Shown here: piece after piece, positions 10,211 to 19,705 of the stretch | How the letters are laid out: every line of letters starts with the position of its first letter | How positions within the stretch are numbered: position 1 is the first letter of the stretch | NCBI GenBank assembly: GCA_015152555.1 | Contig: SUTS01000008.1 | Location: 36,515-100,514 of the forward strand | DNA length: 64,000 bases | DNA from: Cyanobacteria bacterium SIG26 | GTDB taxonomy: Bacteria; Cyanobacteriota; Vampirovibrionia; Gastranaerophilales; Gastranaerophilaceae | Reading direction: 5' to 3' | Position numbers and translations under genes: made by a program | Notes under the pieces: model-generated | The model's input: only the letters and a program-made list of their open reading frames with translations | The model's database searches: none | Told to the model about the DNA's origin: nothing

Positions 10211-13200
10211 TTATTTTTTCATTTCTTTTAAGATGGTTTTTGGACCGTTGGTTCTGGTAGGAACTGTTTCTGTTTCTAACCCTAATTCTTTTGAAATATC
10301 TTCTCCGTAAAAGTTTTTCATCAACCCATAAATATTACTTTCATCTTCAATTTCTTGCTCATCATCTCTATCCCACCACCAAACAAACTTTTTCTTTTCT
10401 TTTTTGGAATTTTCTTCCGTAATTATCGGTGTTGAAGAGTTAACATTTTGGTTAACGATATTTGCGGGAGTTCCGACAATTTCATTCATTTTTTCTTGTA
10501 CTTGTTCTTCTATTGACAAAGCTTTTTCACTTATTGAATTTTGTGATCCCTCAAATTTTTCATCATTGATTAATTCAGTTTCTTCAATATCTTGTTGAAT
10601 TTGATTGATTTCTTGTTGAGCTGTTTCAGTTGCTTCTGTTTTTGTTTTTTTATTTTTACGTTTAAAGAAACTAAACCAAGATTTTTTCTCTTTTTTAACC
10701 TCTTGTACAGGTATTTCCGTATTATTAGTTTCGGTGTCTGCTTGATCTATGCCAGTTTGTGTTTCATCAATATTATCTTTTGAGTCTCCTATAAATACTG
10801 ATTGCACAATTGAGCTTACAGTTTCTTCTGCTGAATTTTCTTCAGTATTCGTTGAAATTTCTGTTTTTATTTCATCGGATTTTTGTTCTTGTTCAAAGCT
10901 TTCTTCAATTTGTTCAGCAATATTTTCTTGAGAATTATTATCAGTTTCAATCTCTTTTTGTTCGGTTGCTTTAACCGGCACACTCAATGTAGGAATTATT
11001 ACCACAGGTGATTCAACAATCTCTTGTTGCAGTTGAGTTTCAACTGAGGAAACATTTTCAGAAATCTCAATCGAAGAACTGACTTCATTTGGTAAATCTC
11101 CGGTTTTAGGTGTGACAACTGATTTAAGCTTATCTGTTATAATAGTTTGTGTTGTTGTAATATCTTGGCTAATATTTTCAGATGTCTCTTGAATATTATC
11201 AATATTATTTTCAACGTTGTCTGTAATTTTAGTTATATCTGATTTTAATGCACTGTTTGCTTCTGCGACTTGAATATCTTGTTCAAATTGTTTTCCGGCT
11301 TCTTTTATATAATTTGTTGGGTCAAAATATACAATTTCATCGCCCTCATTAATTTGAGGGGTTATTTTTTGTATGTCAAATTCTTTTAAATCAACGTTTG
11401 CGTGTTTTTCTACGATTTGTGTAACTTTTTCTTGAGTTGTATTGATAACTTCAACAGTGTTTGTTGTTATATTTTCAATGTTAGCTTCTGCATTATTGTT
11501 TAAGTCTTCCGTGTTGGTAGGTTCTTCCGAATATAGAATTTTCACATCTTGTGATTCTTTTTGTTCTTTTGCTTCAAAGATATAGTTCGCTTTTACTTCT
11601 TCCATCGAATTTTTAATTGTAGATATAGAAGTTTCTACGTTTTCTTCAACTTTTTCTGAAATTTCTTGTGGCAAATTCTGAACAAGTTTTTCAGAATTAT
11701 CTATATTTTCTTCGATTTTTGTTATTTGTTCTTGAGCAAAGTCTTCAACGCTGTTTTCTGCTTTTTGCGTGGTTATTGGAAAAGCGTTTGTAGCAAGTAT
11801 TTTTGCAACAGAAGTTTGCTCTTCTGATAATAAAGTATCCATAGGATCTGTAGATTGTTTTAGTTTAATAGTCGAATTTTCTTCTACAGTTATAATGCTT
11901 TGTTCATTTATATCATTAGTTTTGTCAGAAAAAGTTGTTATTAGATAAGTAGGTTCATTGTATTTAAATGTTATCCCTAAATCATTAAATGTTGTTCTTA
12001 TATAGTCATATTGTATGTCAACATCATTGTATGTTAAAATTAAATCCACATCTATTTTATCTGCCGGATTTTTAATTTTGTCCAGTTTGGCAATAATTGG
12101 ATTATTATAAGCTTTTTCTAATTCGGATTTTGCTCCAAATCCTTTGTCTTGTATAATTTTAGCATTTAAATAATGCAGATAATTTGTTAATGTTTTTTCT
12201 TTTTCTGATGTTATTTTAATATCATTATTATAGATATCGTTTATGTTATTGCGAATTTTTTCGATATCAGCAATGGCAGCATCAAGGTTACCTTTTTCAT
12301 ATTGCGCAAGTGCTCTTAAATATAGAACAGAATTATAATTTGAAACGTGACGATATAAAAGATTTGTTGAACCTTCGATTACAGAATCATAATCTTTTGC
12401 AATATGCTGTGCAATTAACTTGTAGTAAATACTGTTAAAATCACTTTTATTATGTTTTATAGCCTTATCAAAATTGGATATAGCTTCAGCTTCTTTTCCG
12501 TTTTGAAGATAATTTAAACCAATATAATAGTAATATGTTGAACAATTTGGGTTATGAATTAATGCTTTTTCAAAATATTCTATAGATTTCTTTGAAGATT
12601 CCGCATTGAATGTTTTTTCGGCAATTAAATAATATATTTTACCCAAGCTTGCCATAGATTCAAAATCATAAGGATTTGCATTCAATGCATTTTCAAATGC
12701 AGAAATTGCCTCTTGATCTTGTTCCAAACCTACATAAGCAACCCCTGTTAAGTAGTGACCTAAATAGTATTCAGGATATTTTGAGGTGATATTTTGGGTT
12801 TTATAAACAGCTTCGTTAAATTGCTCTTTTTCGATCAAGTTGATTGCGTCATAGATGTCTTTATCAATACCTGTTGTGTTGATTTTCTTACCGTATTTTT
12901 GTGGACAATTTATTTTTGTGATTTCTTTTTTTGAAGGTTGAGGCAAATATATGTGCGAATTATATTCAAATGCTTTTTGTAAAGATTCTTCGTAAGCTAC
13001 GTTATTTTGAGCTTTTTGGGCATACATCAATTGCGCATACATATTCCCCAATTCAGGGTTTTGGTATTGACTTTGTTTGTCGGCACCCAAAACTACTGCG
13101 CTTAAAACTTTTGTTCCGGTTAAAAATTTATCATCTTCCGTTTTAAGTTCGATAGCTTTTTCAAAATCTTTTTGCGCTAATTGATACTGACGAAGCTCGT

Positions 13201-13492
13201 AAAAACATTCACCCCTTAATTGGTATGCTTCGTATTTTTTAGGCTTTGATTGAATATACGCAGATAAATAAACTATTGCTGATTGAAAATCTTTCTGACC
13301 CATCGCTGATTGAGCTTTTTCAAGGGTTTCTTTATTTGCTTTTATTTGAGCTTCTTGTTCGGATGTTGGTTGTTCAAATCTACTTTGCTCAACTCCATCA
13401 GATCCGGCTTCAGAAATAAGTGCCGGTTCATTTGCAATAGATATAGAACCTAACAACATCAACACTAAAAATAAATTTATCTTTTTATTCAT
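10211..13492 (-). CDS. Secreted or periplasmic TPR-repeat protein with long acidic tail, 1093 aa
   Basis: The signal peptide is residues 1-20 (MNKKINLFLVLMLLGSISIA). Residues about 55-430 carry TPR repeats (for example 'YQLRGECFYELRQYQLAQKD' and 'YEKGNLDAAIADIEK'), which usually mediate protein-protein contacts. Residues about 530-1090 are low complexity, rich in Glu, Asn, Thr and Ser, with two short basic-aromatic patches (KKEKKSWFSFFKRKNKK and KKEKKKFVWWWDRDD) that look like a duplicated motif. A strong Shine-Dalgarno (GAGGGGG) precedes the start. It is monocistronic and has its own terminator. The acidic tail is probably disordered; the role may be envelope assembly or adhesion, but this is inference. 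Confidence 0.8.
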   Translation of the reverse strand: MNKKINLFLVLMLLGSISIANEPALISEAGSDGVEQSRFEQPTSEQEAQIKANKETLEKAQSAMGQKDFQSAIVYLSAYIQSKPKKYEAYQLRGECFYELRQYQLAQKDFEKAIELKTEDDKFLTGTKVLSAVVLGADKQSQYQNPELGNMYAQLMYAQKAQNNVAYEESLQKAFEYNSHIYLPQPSKKEITKINCPQKYGKKINTTGIDKDIYDAINLIEKEQFNEAVYKTQNITSKYPEYYLGHYLTGVAYVGLEQDQEAISAFENALNANPYDFESMASLGKIYYLIAEKTFNAESSKKSIEYFEKALIHNPNCSTYYYYIGLNYLQNGKEAEAISNFDKAIKHNKSDFNSIYYKLIAQHIAKDYDSVIEGSTNLLYRHVSNYNSVLYLRALAQYEKGNLDAAIADIEKIRNNINDIYNNDIKITSEKEKTLTNYLHYLNAKIIQDKGFGAKSELEKAYNNPIIAKLDKIKNPADKIDVDLILTYNDVDIQYDYIRTTFNDLGITFKYNEPTYLITTFSDKTNDINEQSIITVEENSTIKLKQSTDPMDTLLSEEQTSVAKILATNAFPITTQKAENSVEDFAQEQITKIEENIDNSEKLVQNLPQEISEKVEENVETSISTIKNSMEEVKANYIFEAKEQKESQDVKILYSEEPTNTEDLNNNAEANIENITTNTVEVINTTQEKVTQIVEKHANVDLKEFDIQKITPQINEGDEIVYFDPTNYIKEAGKQFEQDIQVAEANSALKSDITKITDNVENNIDNIQETSENISQDITTTQTIITDKLKSVVTPKTGDLPNEVSSSIEISENVSSVETQLQQEIVESPVVIIPTLSVPVKATEQKEIETDNNSQENIAEQIEESFEQEQKSDEIKTEISTNTEENSAEETVSSIVQSVFIGDSKDNIDETQTGIDQADTETNNTEIPVQEVKKEKKSWFSFFKRKNKKTKTEATETAQQEINQIQQDIEETELINDEKFEGSQNSISEKALSIEEQVQEKMNEIVGTPANIVNQNVNSSTPIITEENSKKEKKKFVWWWDRDDEQEIEDESNIYGLMKNFYGEDISKELGLETETVPTRTNGPKTILKEMKK

Positions 13493-13550
13493 ATATCCCC
13501 CTCTTATCTAGTAATTATGTAACAGAATTATACAATAGAAAATCCAATAA

Positions 13551-13579
13551 TTGAAGAACTTAACATATTTAAGTATAAT
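13551..13579 (+). promoter_or_regulatory. Promoter predicted to give a leaderless tag mRNA
   Basis: TTGAAG (13551-13556), a 17-base spacer and TATAAT (13574-13579). The ATG of tag starts six bases after the -10 box, where transcription itself should begin, and no Shine-Dalgarno exists. Confidence 0.7.
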
Positions 13580-13585
13580 TTTTTT

Positions 13586-14128
13586 ATGAAAAGATGTTTC
13601 TGGGTTGACGAAAAATCCGATATTTACAAACAATATCACGATAAAGAATGGGGTGTCCCCAAATATGATGATAGGGAATTATTTGAGCTTCTTATATTAG
13701 AATCATTTCAGGCAGGTTTGTCTTGGTTAACAATTTTGAAAAAACGTGAAGCTTTCAGGCTGGCCTATGATAATTTCAATATCAACAAGGTTGTGCAATA
13801 CGATGATAAAAAAGTTGAAGAATTGTTGAATAATAAAGATATTATAAGGTGTAAAAATAAAATAAAAGCATCCATAAATAATGCTAAAATATTTGTTGAT
13901 ATTCAAAAAGAATTTGGCAGTTTTTCAAATTATATATGGGGATTTTCTGATAATAAAATCATAAAAAATATAACAGGTAAAATTATTGTAAGCTCACCTT
14001 TATCCGATAAAATTTCAAAAGATTTGAAAAAACGCGGTATGAAATATGTCGGAACCGTAATTATATATTCTTATTTACAAGCTATCGGTGTTATTAATGA
14101 TCACGACAAAGATTGTTTTTTATATTAA
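13586..14128 (+). CDS. tag: DNA-3-methyladenine glycosylase I
   Basis: 180-aa base-excision repair enzyme that removes 3-methyladenine from alkylated DNA. The sequence aligns with Tag over its full length. The zinc-binding set is present (Cys4, His18, His173, Cys177), as are the N-terminal RCFW, the YHDKEWG motif and the 'ESFQAGLSWLTILKKREAF' helix. The length matches the family (about 187 aa). It is divergent from the TPR gene and appears leaderless. mutS lies 2 kb downstream, but three unrelated genes lie between them. Confidence 0.95.
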   Translation: MKRCFWVDEKSDIYKQYHDKEWGVPKYDDRELFELLILESFQAGLSWLTILKKREAFRLAYDNFNINKVVQYDDKKVEELLNNKDIIRCKNKIKASINNAKIFVDIQKEFGSFSNYIWGFSDNKIIKNITGKIIVSSPLSDKISKDLKKRGMKYVGTVIIYSYLQAIGVINDHDKDCFLY

Positions 14129-14143
14129 ACTAATGTAAAAGTT

Positions 14144-14170
14144 TTTTGCTAACTAGCAAAATTTATTTTT
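14144..14170 (+). promoter_or_regulatory. Palindrome TTTTGCTA-ac-TAGCAAAA and shared upstream motif
   Basis: A perfect 8-bp inverted repeat with 2-base spacer (14144-14161) is followed by an ATTTATTTTTC tract. The right half plus tract recurs before the genes starting at 36993, 4054 and 54555. It could be an operator or promoter element, or a weak AT-rich terminator of tag. Confidence 0.4.
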
Positions 14171-14239
14171 CTTTGTTTTAAAATAAAAAAGGATGCAAAA
14201 TTTCATGTCTCCATTCACATTAAACATATAGGTAAAATA

Positions 14240-14800
14240 ATGGGATTTTCTAACCGTATAAAACCAGCACTTGAAACACTGGGCAAAAAATGTACACCTA
14301 CATACGTGGTTGTTGCTGTCGCAACAGCTAAAGGTATTTTTCGCCCATTATTTACAATGATGGATAAAAAAGAATCTCCGGAAACTAAAAAATACACAGC
14401 GTTAAGAGAAGGTATGACTGAAGTTGTCGCAATCCCAACATATTTATTTTTTGGTCAATATTTACCAAATCAAGCAGTTAAGCTAATCAAAGATCCGGCA
14501 AAACAAGTTATGGCTCGACATAATACCAGTTTCATTGGCGTATGTACCGCTGCTTTACTTGTAATTCCTGCATTATGTTCAATTACGGTAAAACCTTTTA
14601 CTGATAGAATTTTCAACAAAAATAAAGGTAAAGATATCGTTAATGCATCTCAAAAATTAGATGTGATATCTCCGTCAACAGAACCGCAAGTTAAAACTCC
14701 AATAACTCAAACAGGTAATTTAGCCGTGTCAAATAGATTAGCTCCATATAAACCTCTAACGATTGCAAATTTTATGAATACAGGAATGAGGGTAAGTTAA
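14240..14800 (+). CDS. Lineage-specific membrane-associated protein, 186 aa (paralogue of next gene)
   Basis: Not recognised. It has two or three hydrophobic stretches (about residues 22-35, 63-76 and 92-112). It shares the pattern R-P-x-F-x-x-M-D-x5-T-K-K-x3-x-x-E and a following hydrophobic segment with the next gene, so the two are divergent tandem paralogues. Only one base separates its stop from the next ATG, so they form an operon. A 12-codon upstream open frame (14193-14231) lies in the leader. Function unknown; the charged C-terminal 60 residues are probably flexible. Confidence 0.65.
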   Translation: MGFSNRIKPALETLGKKCTPTYVVVAVATAKGIFRPLFTMMDKKESPETKKYTALREGMTEVVAIPTYLFFGQYLPNQAVKLIKDPAKQVMARHNTSFIGVCTAALLVIPALCSITVKPFTDRIFNKNKGKDIVNASQKLDVISPSTEPQVKTPITQTGNLAVSNRLAPYKPLTIANFMNTGMRVS

Positions 14801-14801
14801 T

Positions 14802-15389
14802 ATGATAGGTCCAATTCAAAACATAATTACAAACCCAAATTTATTCAGTGCAACACAAAGTGTTGCAACCCAAGTGTCAGTAGAGACATGCCTTAAAGCA
14901 GTTGGTCGTCCGGCATTTATTTTGATGGATAATCAAATCGATACCCAAACAAAGAAATTTTCATCAACAAAAGAGTTTTTATACCAACTAATTTGTCTAG
15001 GTATTTATTTAGGCGCAGTTATTCCTGTGTTTAAAAAAGGTGCCTATTCAATAGCTAAAAAAATGTACCCGGATGAAGCGATATTTAAAGCATTCAAAAC
15101 TTCTGATGATGCGATGAAATTTATCAAGACAAAATCTGAAAAGCGTCCTGAAATAGTTACGGAACTTAATAAAACATTAAAAGAAGGTGAAAATCCATAC
15201 AAGTTAGAAGATATGAATACAAATTTAGCTAACGGTATTATTCAAGGAAGTTCAATTTTGGGTTCCGTAACCGGTTTGGCTATAGTTGCCCCGATTGTGT
15301 CTCATCCTATGATTCACCCAATTCTAAAGGCTGTTGGCTTAACAAAGCACGACGAAACTAAAAAAGAAAATTTAGATAAACAAGCTTAA
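14802..15389 (+). CDS. Lineage-specific membrane-associated protein, 195 aa
   Basis: Tandem paralogue of the preceding gene. The shared block is near residues 35-75 (RPAFILMDNQIDTQTKKF, then a hydrophobic helix LICLGIYLGAVIPVF). A second hydrophobic region (about 147-172, glycine-rich) follows a charged middle part. There is no signal peptide. It is translationally linked to the preceding gene and convergent with the gene at 15405-16004. The family is not recognised. Confidence 0.65.
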   Translation: MIGPIQNIITNPNLFSATQSVATQVSVETCLKAVGRPAFILMDNQIDTQTKKFSSTKEFLYQLICLGIYLGAVIPVFKKGAYSIAKKMYPDEAIFKAFKTSDDAMKFIKTKSEKRPEIVTELNKTLKEGENPYKLEDMNTNLANGIIQGSSILGSVTGLAIVAPIVSHPMIHPILKAVGLTKHDETKKENLDKQA

Positions 15390-15404
15390 TTCTTTGTATC
15401 TGTT

Positions 15405-16004
15405 TTATTTGATATCTTTAAAAAACTCATTTGCAATAAGTTGAGAGTATCTATCTTTTTCGTTAACTGATACTAAAATTTTATCATTTCCATTTTTATC
15501 TTTTACAACAGAGATTATTCCGCTAATATCTCCGATTGGTAATTTTTTTAATTTTGCTACAAATCTTACGTATGGAACTTCTTGTCCGTATGACTTCATT
15601 GTTCCTTTTTCAATTACGTTAAATTCTTCAACCGCTGCAGATTGATATTTTATCTTACTTATTGCAGTTTTAATTTTTTCTTCTGCATTATCCGATTTTA
15701 TATCTTCTTGAGTCAGAATAGCTTTTTTGCCGGAATCAACAATTAGCATTTTTTGACCTGAAGCTTTGTGCTCAGCCAGAACGGCATTATACCCCAGAAT
15801 TCCTGTAGCTTTTTCTATTTCGAATTCTTTATTTATTTTTGAAAAGTCACCTATTTTTTGAGCTCTTTCTAATATTGTTTCTTTACTTGGATTTAGATAG
15901 TTTTTCACTTGCATTTTTAACCAATCGTGACCGCCAAATGTGACAAAACCAACAATTACCACAGTTAAAAATATTGAACGTGTTACGTTTTTTAAACAAC
16001 CCAT
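15405..16004 (-). CDS. Membrane-anchored hypothetical protein, 199 aa
   Basis: One N-terminal membrane segment (about residues 8-25, SIFLTVVIVGFVTFGG) is followed by a soluble, probably extracytoplasmic domain of about 170 residues, rich in beta-type alternating sequence, with no recognised motif. GAGGATTTCAAC lies before the ATG. It is divergent from mutS with a 39-base gap. It might be a lipoprotein-like or anchored envelope protein; Cys3 is not in a lipobox. Function unknown. Confidence 0.65.
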   Translation of the reverse strand: MGCLKNVTRSIFLTVVIVGFVTFGGHDWLKMQVKNYLNPSKETILERAQKIGDFSKINKEFEIEKATGILGYNAVLAEHKASGQKMLIVDSGKKAILTQEDIKSDNAEEKIKTAISKIKYQSAAVEEFNVIEKGTMKSYGQEVPYVRFVAKLKKLPIGDISGIISVVKDKNGNDKILVSVNEKDRYSQLIANEFFKDIK

Positions 16005-16043
16005 GTTGAAATCCTCTTACTTTTAGTATAAGAATATTATATT

Positions 16044-18623
16044 ATGAGCAAAATTGAAATCAATCATATTAATAGTTGGGAAATTAATCCGGCTGACACA
16101 ACTGCCGTTATGAGACAATATTTAGAAATTAAAAAACAGCATCCGGACACGCTTTTATGGTATCGTTTAGGTGATTTTTATGAGACTTTTTTTGAAGATG
16201 CACTTGTCATGTCCAAAGAGTTAGAACTAACCTTAACCGGTCGCGATATTGGCCAGACTTACGGTAGAATTCCGCTTGCAGGAATTCCGATTAAGGCATC
16301 TGATAATTATTTAGAAAAACTAGTTTTAAAAAACTACAAAGTTGCGATTTGTGATCAACTTGAAGACCCAAAATTTGCAAAAGGGCTTGTAAAAAGAGGG
16401 GTAACAAGGGTAATCACCGCAGGAACACTCACTGAAAGTAATTTTTTAAAACAAAACTCTAACAATTATATTTGCGCAATTTATCAGGATGAAAAAAGTG
16501 ATATTTATGGGTTTGCATATACTGACATTTCAACCGGAGAATTTAAAACAACTCAAGCTCCATTAAATATGATTATGGCAGAATTAGCAAGATTAAATCC
16601 ATCCGAAATTGTCGGTCCGAGTTTAGCTCAAGAAATCAAACCATTTCAAATCGTGCCGGATGAGGTCATTAATTTACCCGAAGAAATTACAAAAAGATAT
16701 AATTGTTCAAAAATACCTGCGACTGTTTTTGAAACAACATTTGCTCAGAATAATTTAAAAGCGGTATTTAAAACACAAAGCTTGGAAAGTTTTGGGTATT
16801 CAAAATATCCGGTAGGATTTAGAGCTGCAGGCGCATTGATTGCTTATGTTTGGGAAACACTCAAAGAAAATATGCCAAAAGTTGAAAGAATCGAACCTTA
16901 TGAACTTTCAGAATACATGATTCTTGATTCATCAACGAGAAAAAATCTGGAATTGGTTGAAACATTAAGAGAAAAGAACAAATATGGTTCATTGTTATGG
17001 GCGATAGATAAAACCCAAACAAATATGGGTGCGCGACTTTTGAAAAACTGGATTTGCCAGCCGTTAAAAAATGTAGATGACATTATGGCCAGACAAAATG
17101 CTGTTTCTGAATTGGTTGAAAGAGAAGATATCAGATATACTTTGGCTGAACATCTGGAGAAAATATATGATATTCAGCGACTTGCAACAAGAATGAGTAA
17201 CGCATCTGCAAGTCCTAAAGATTTTATCAGCTTAAAGATTTCACTTTCAATGTTACCTCAAATTCTTGAAGATACGCAGTCTTTAGAGTATGACATGCTT
17301 GCTCCGATAAGACAATATAGAGATGAAATTGAGGATTTTGTTAATATGATTGAAAACACAATTGTAGACAATCCTCCAATTTTGTTAAAAGAAGGAGGCA
17401 TAATAAAAGAGCAGGTAAGCGGCGAATTAGATTATTTTAGAGACCTTTTAACCGGTGGCGAAGATTGGTTGAAACAATTTGAAGAGCAAGAAAAAGAAGC
17501 TACAGGAATTAAAAACTTAAAAGTTGCTTATAACAAAGTATTCGGGTATTTTATTGAAGTTACTAATTCATTTTTAAATTTAGTTCCACCGACATACATC
17601 AGAAAACAAACATTAACCGGAGCAGAAAGATTTATTACTGATGAACTTAAAAAACACGAAGACGATGTTCTTTCTGCAAAATTTAAATCAACAGAACTTG
17701 AATATAAATTGTTTACCGATTTTAGAGAGTACTCAAAAGAGTATGTTTCACATATCAGAGAAATCGCTGATTGTATCGCAAGGCTTGATGTTATAACTTC
17801 TCTTGCTCAAATTGCGGTTGAAAATAATTATTGTAAACCGGAAATAGATGACTCTGGAGATTTCTTAATCAAAAACGGCAGACATGCTGTTTTAGAAAAG
17901 ATATTACCTTTGGGCGAATATGTTGCAAATGATTTAGAATTAAAAATCAAATCAACTAATGCAACACAATTTATGATATTGACCGGTCCGAATATGGCAG
18001 GTAAATCCACATATATGAGACAAAATGCGTTAATTGCGGTGCTTGCTCAAATTGGGTCTTGGGTTCCTGCAGATTATGCAAAAATCGGGGTTGTAGATAA
18101 GGTATTTACAAGAGTTGGTGCAAGTGATGATTTAACTCTTGGGCAGTCAACTTTTATGGTTGAAATGATTGAAACGTCGTATATTTTAAATTCTGCGACT
18201 GAAAGAAGTTTAATTTTACTTGATGAAATTGGTCGTGGTACAAGTACGTATGATGGTGTTGCTATTGCTTGGTCTGTTGCGGAATATCTTGCGACAAAAA
18301 TAAATGCCAGATGTATTTTTGCTACTCATTATCATGAACTTAATGTTATGACAAAAACATACCCACAAATTAAGAATTTTAGAATAACAATTTCTGAAAA
18401 TGATGGTCAGATTGAGTTTTTACGTAAGATTGTCCAAGGCGGAACCAGTAAGAGTTATGGTATTCAAGTAGCGAAAATGGCAGGGTTACCAACTACTGTT
18501 ATTAAACGTTCGGAAGAATTAATGTTAAAAATGCAAAAAGATTTTTCAAATAACCTTGCATCTCGGAAGAAAATGGTAAATAATGAAGATGATATTCCTC
18601 AATTATCATTATTCGGAATGTAA
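16044..18623 (+). CDS. mutS: DNA mismatch repair ATPase MutS
   Basis: 859-aa mismatch-recognition protein. The mismatch-binding Phe-Tyr-Glu (residues 45-47, in GDFYETF) lies in domain I. The core and lever domains follow, then the ATPase with Walker A (GPNMAGKST, near residue 648), Walker B (LLDEIGRGTSTYDG) and the conserved ATHYHEL. The length is normal for MutS1. No Shine-Dalgarno is visible; a TATTAT box ends three bases before the ATG, and TATAAG lies slightly upstream, so the mRNA may have a very short leader. mutL is not in the window. Confidence 0.97.
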   Translation: MSKIEINHINSWEINPADTTAVMRQYLEIKKQHPDTLLWYRLGDFYETFFEDALVMSKELELTLTGRDIGQTYGRIPLAGIPIKASDNYLEKLVLKNYKVAICDQLEDPKFAKGLVKRGVTRVITAGTLTESNFLKQNSNNYICAIYQDEKSDIYGFAYTDISTGEFKTTQAPLNMIMAELARLNPSEIVGPSLAQEIKPFQIVPDEVINLPEEITKRYNCSKIPATVFETTFAQNNLKAVFKTQSLESFGYSKYPVGFRAAGALIAYVWETLKENMPKVERIEPYELSEYMILDSSTRKNLELVETLREKNKYGSLLWAIDKTQTNMGARLLKNWICQPLKNVDDIMARQNAVSELVEREDIRYTLAEHLEKIYDIQRLATRMSNASASPKDFISLKISLSMLPQILEDTQSLEYDMLAPIRQYRDEIEDFVNMIENTIVDNPPILLKEGGIIKEQVSGELDYFRDLLTGGEDWLKQFEEQEKEATGIKNLKVAYNKVFGYFIEVTNSFLNLVPPTYIRKQTLTGAERFITDELKKHEDDVLSAKFKSTELEYKLFTDFREYSKEYVSHIREIADCIARLDVITSLAQIAVENNYCKPEIDDSGDFLIKNGRHAVLEKILPLGEYVANDLELKIKSTNATQFMILTGPNMAGKSTYMRQNALIAVLAQIGSWVPADYAKIGVVDKVFTRVGASDDLTLGQSTFMVEMIETSYILNSATERSLILLDEIGRGTSTYDGVAIAWSVAEYLATKINARCIFATHYHELNVMTKTYPQIKNFRITISENDGQIEFLRKIVQGGTSKSYGIQVAKMAGLPTTVIKRSEELMLKMQKDFSNNLASRKKMVNNEDDIPQLSLFGM

Positions 18624-18693
18624 AGATTTCGTTACTAAGTAACAAAATAATTAATGTTTCTGTTTTCATGCAAAAAACAAGGAGTGTGTAGTT

Positions 18694-19275
18694 ATGCAAG
18701 TAGGATTAGATTATCAAATTAATTCAGCAAAAGCACAAAATGCATTTGGGAACTCTTTTACGGTTCCAAAACTTGAAGATTTAAACAAAGTTGTACCATC
18801 AAATTTGTCTAAAAATACCTCTAAACCTGATGCATTTGAAAAAGTTGCAGACACAAAACAGGAAGTTGTTAATCCACAACCGTCCGCAGAGTGGCAAAAA
18901 GAGACTATAACAGCTCCGAAACAACCAAAAACATTCAAAGAAAAAATTGCGGGAGTTTGGAAATTTTTTGCATCAGCGGATCAGATGGTAGGTGCAGGAA
19001 TTAGAGGCGTGATTTACGGTGCAATTACTGGCGTTGCATTATTAGCGGGATCTTGGTTATTTAAATCATTACCAAATGCGTTTGCTAAAGAAGGTCCAGG
19101 CTTGTGGAATACAATTCGTCATCCGTTAAAAAATATTGGCAAGTCCGGTAAGATTATAGCAGGTATTGGAGCAGCAATTGTTCTGGGAGTTAATCTTGTT
19201 AAAGGGAAACTTGATACTAATCAAAGAACTGCAGTGATTGATCATAAGATGAAAACCGGCCATAGAAACGCATAA
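18694..19275 (+). CDS. Lineage-specific protein with glycine-rich hydrophobic hairpin, 193 aa
   Basis: Not recognised. It begins MQVGLDYQINSAK, a start shared with a small protein encoded at 24837-25013 (MQVGLSYYKTEAK, internal). GNSFTVPK near residue 20 resembles the N-terminal tag of other proteins here. Residues about 105-170 contain two hydrophobic glycine/alanine-rich helices (GVIYGAITGVALLAGSWLF and IIAGIGAAIVLGVNLV), suggesting membrane insertion. The Shine-Dalgarno AAGGAG precedes the ATG. A 13-bp palindrome GTTACTAAGTAAC (18631-18643) lies upstream. Confidence 0.65.
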   Translation: MQVGLDYQINSAKAQNAFGNSFTVPKLEDLNKVVPSNLSKNTSKPDAFEKVADTKQEVVNPQPSAEWQKETITAPKQPKTFKEKIAGVWKFFASADQMVGAGIRGVIYGAITGVALLAGSWLFKSLPNAFAKEGPGLWNTIRHPLKNIGKSGKIIAGIGAAIVLGVNLVKGKLDTNQRTAVIDHKMKTGHRNA

Positions 19276-19381
19276 TATTTTTATTGATAAAATGTATTAC
19301 TACCGAGACGTAACTTAGAAAGACGTTATCACTATATTATACTGCCCGCGTCATGTCATCCTGAGGGGATAAATAATATTA

Positions 19382-19476
19382 CCCTCCCTGGATGGACTCT
19401 GCCGAAGCAAAACAATTAAGTATTGTTTTGCTGAGAGGTAAGGTGGGGGTGACATCATTGTTCCCTCCCTGGATGG
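19382..19476 (+). repeat. Dispersed repeat A, copy 1
   Basis: Bounded by two direct copies of CCCTCCCTGGATGG (19382-19395 and 19463-19476). The interior contains the palindrome CAAAACAAT-taagt-ATTGTTTTG. An inverted, near-identical copy lies at 62029-62129; they differ mainly by length in a G-rich tract. Confidence 0.85.
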
Positions 19477-19584
19477 TGCAAAATGAACAGGCGAGGTACG
19501 AGCCTTGTGAACTTGTATACCGAGGCGCAGCCGAGTGTTGGAAGGGATAGGGTGGGATAGGGGTGGGGTGATGTGAATGGTAAC

Positions 19585-19705
19585 GTCATTCTGAGGGGTA
19601 AATATATTGGAATCTTTCCGCCTCGTTCGACCTTCGTCATTCTGAGGGGTAAATATATGGGCATTTTTCCATTTCGTTCGACCTTCGTCATTCTGAGGGC
19701 TTTAG
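19585..19705 (+). repeat. 51-bp tandem repeat, about 2.4 units
   Basis: Units start at 19585, 19636 and 19687, each with GTCATTCTGAGGG. The first two also share GGTAAATATAT and TCGTTCGACCTTC. The period is exactly 51 bp. Confidence 0.8.
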
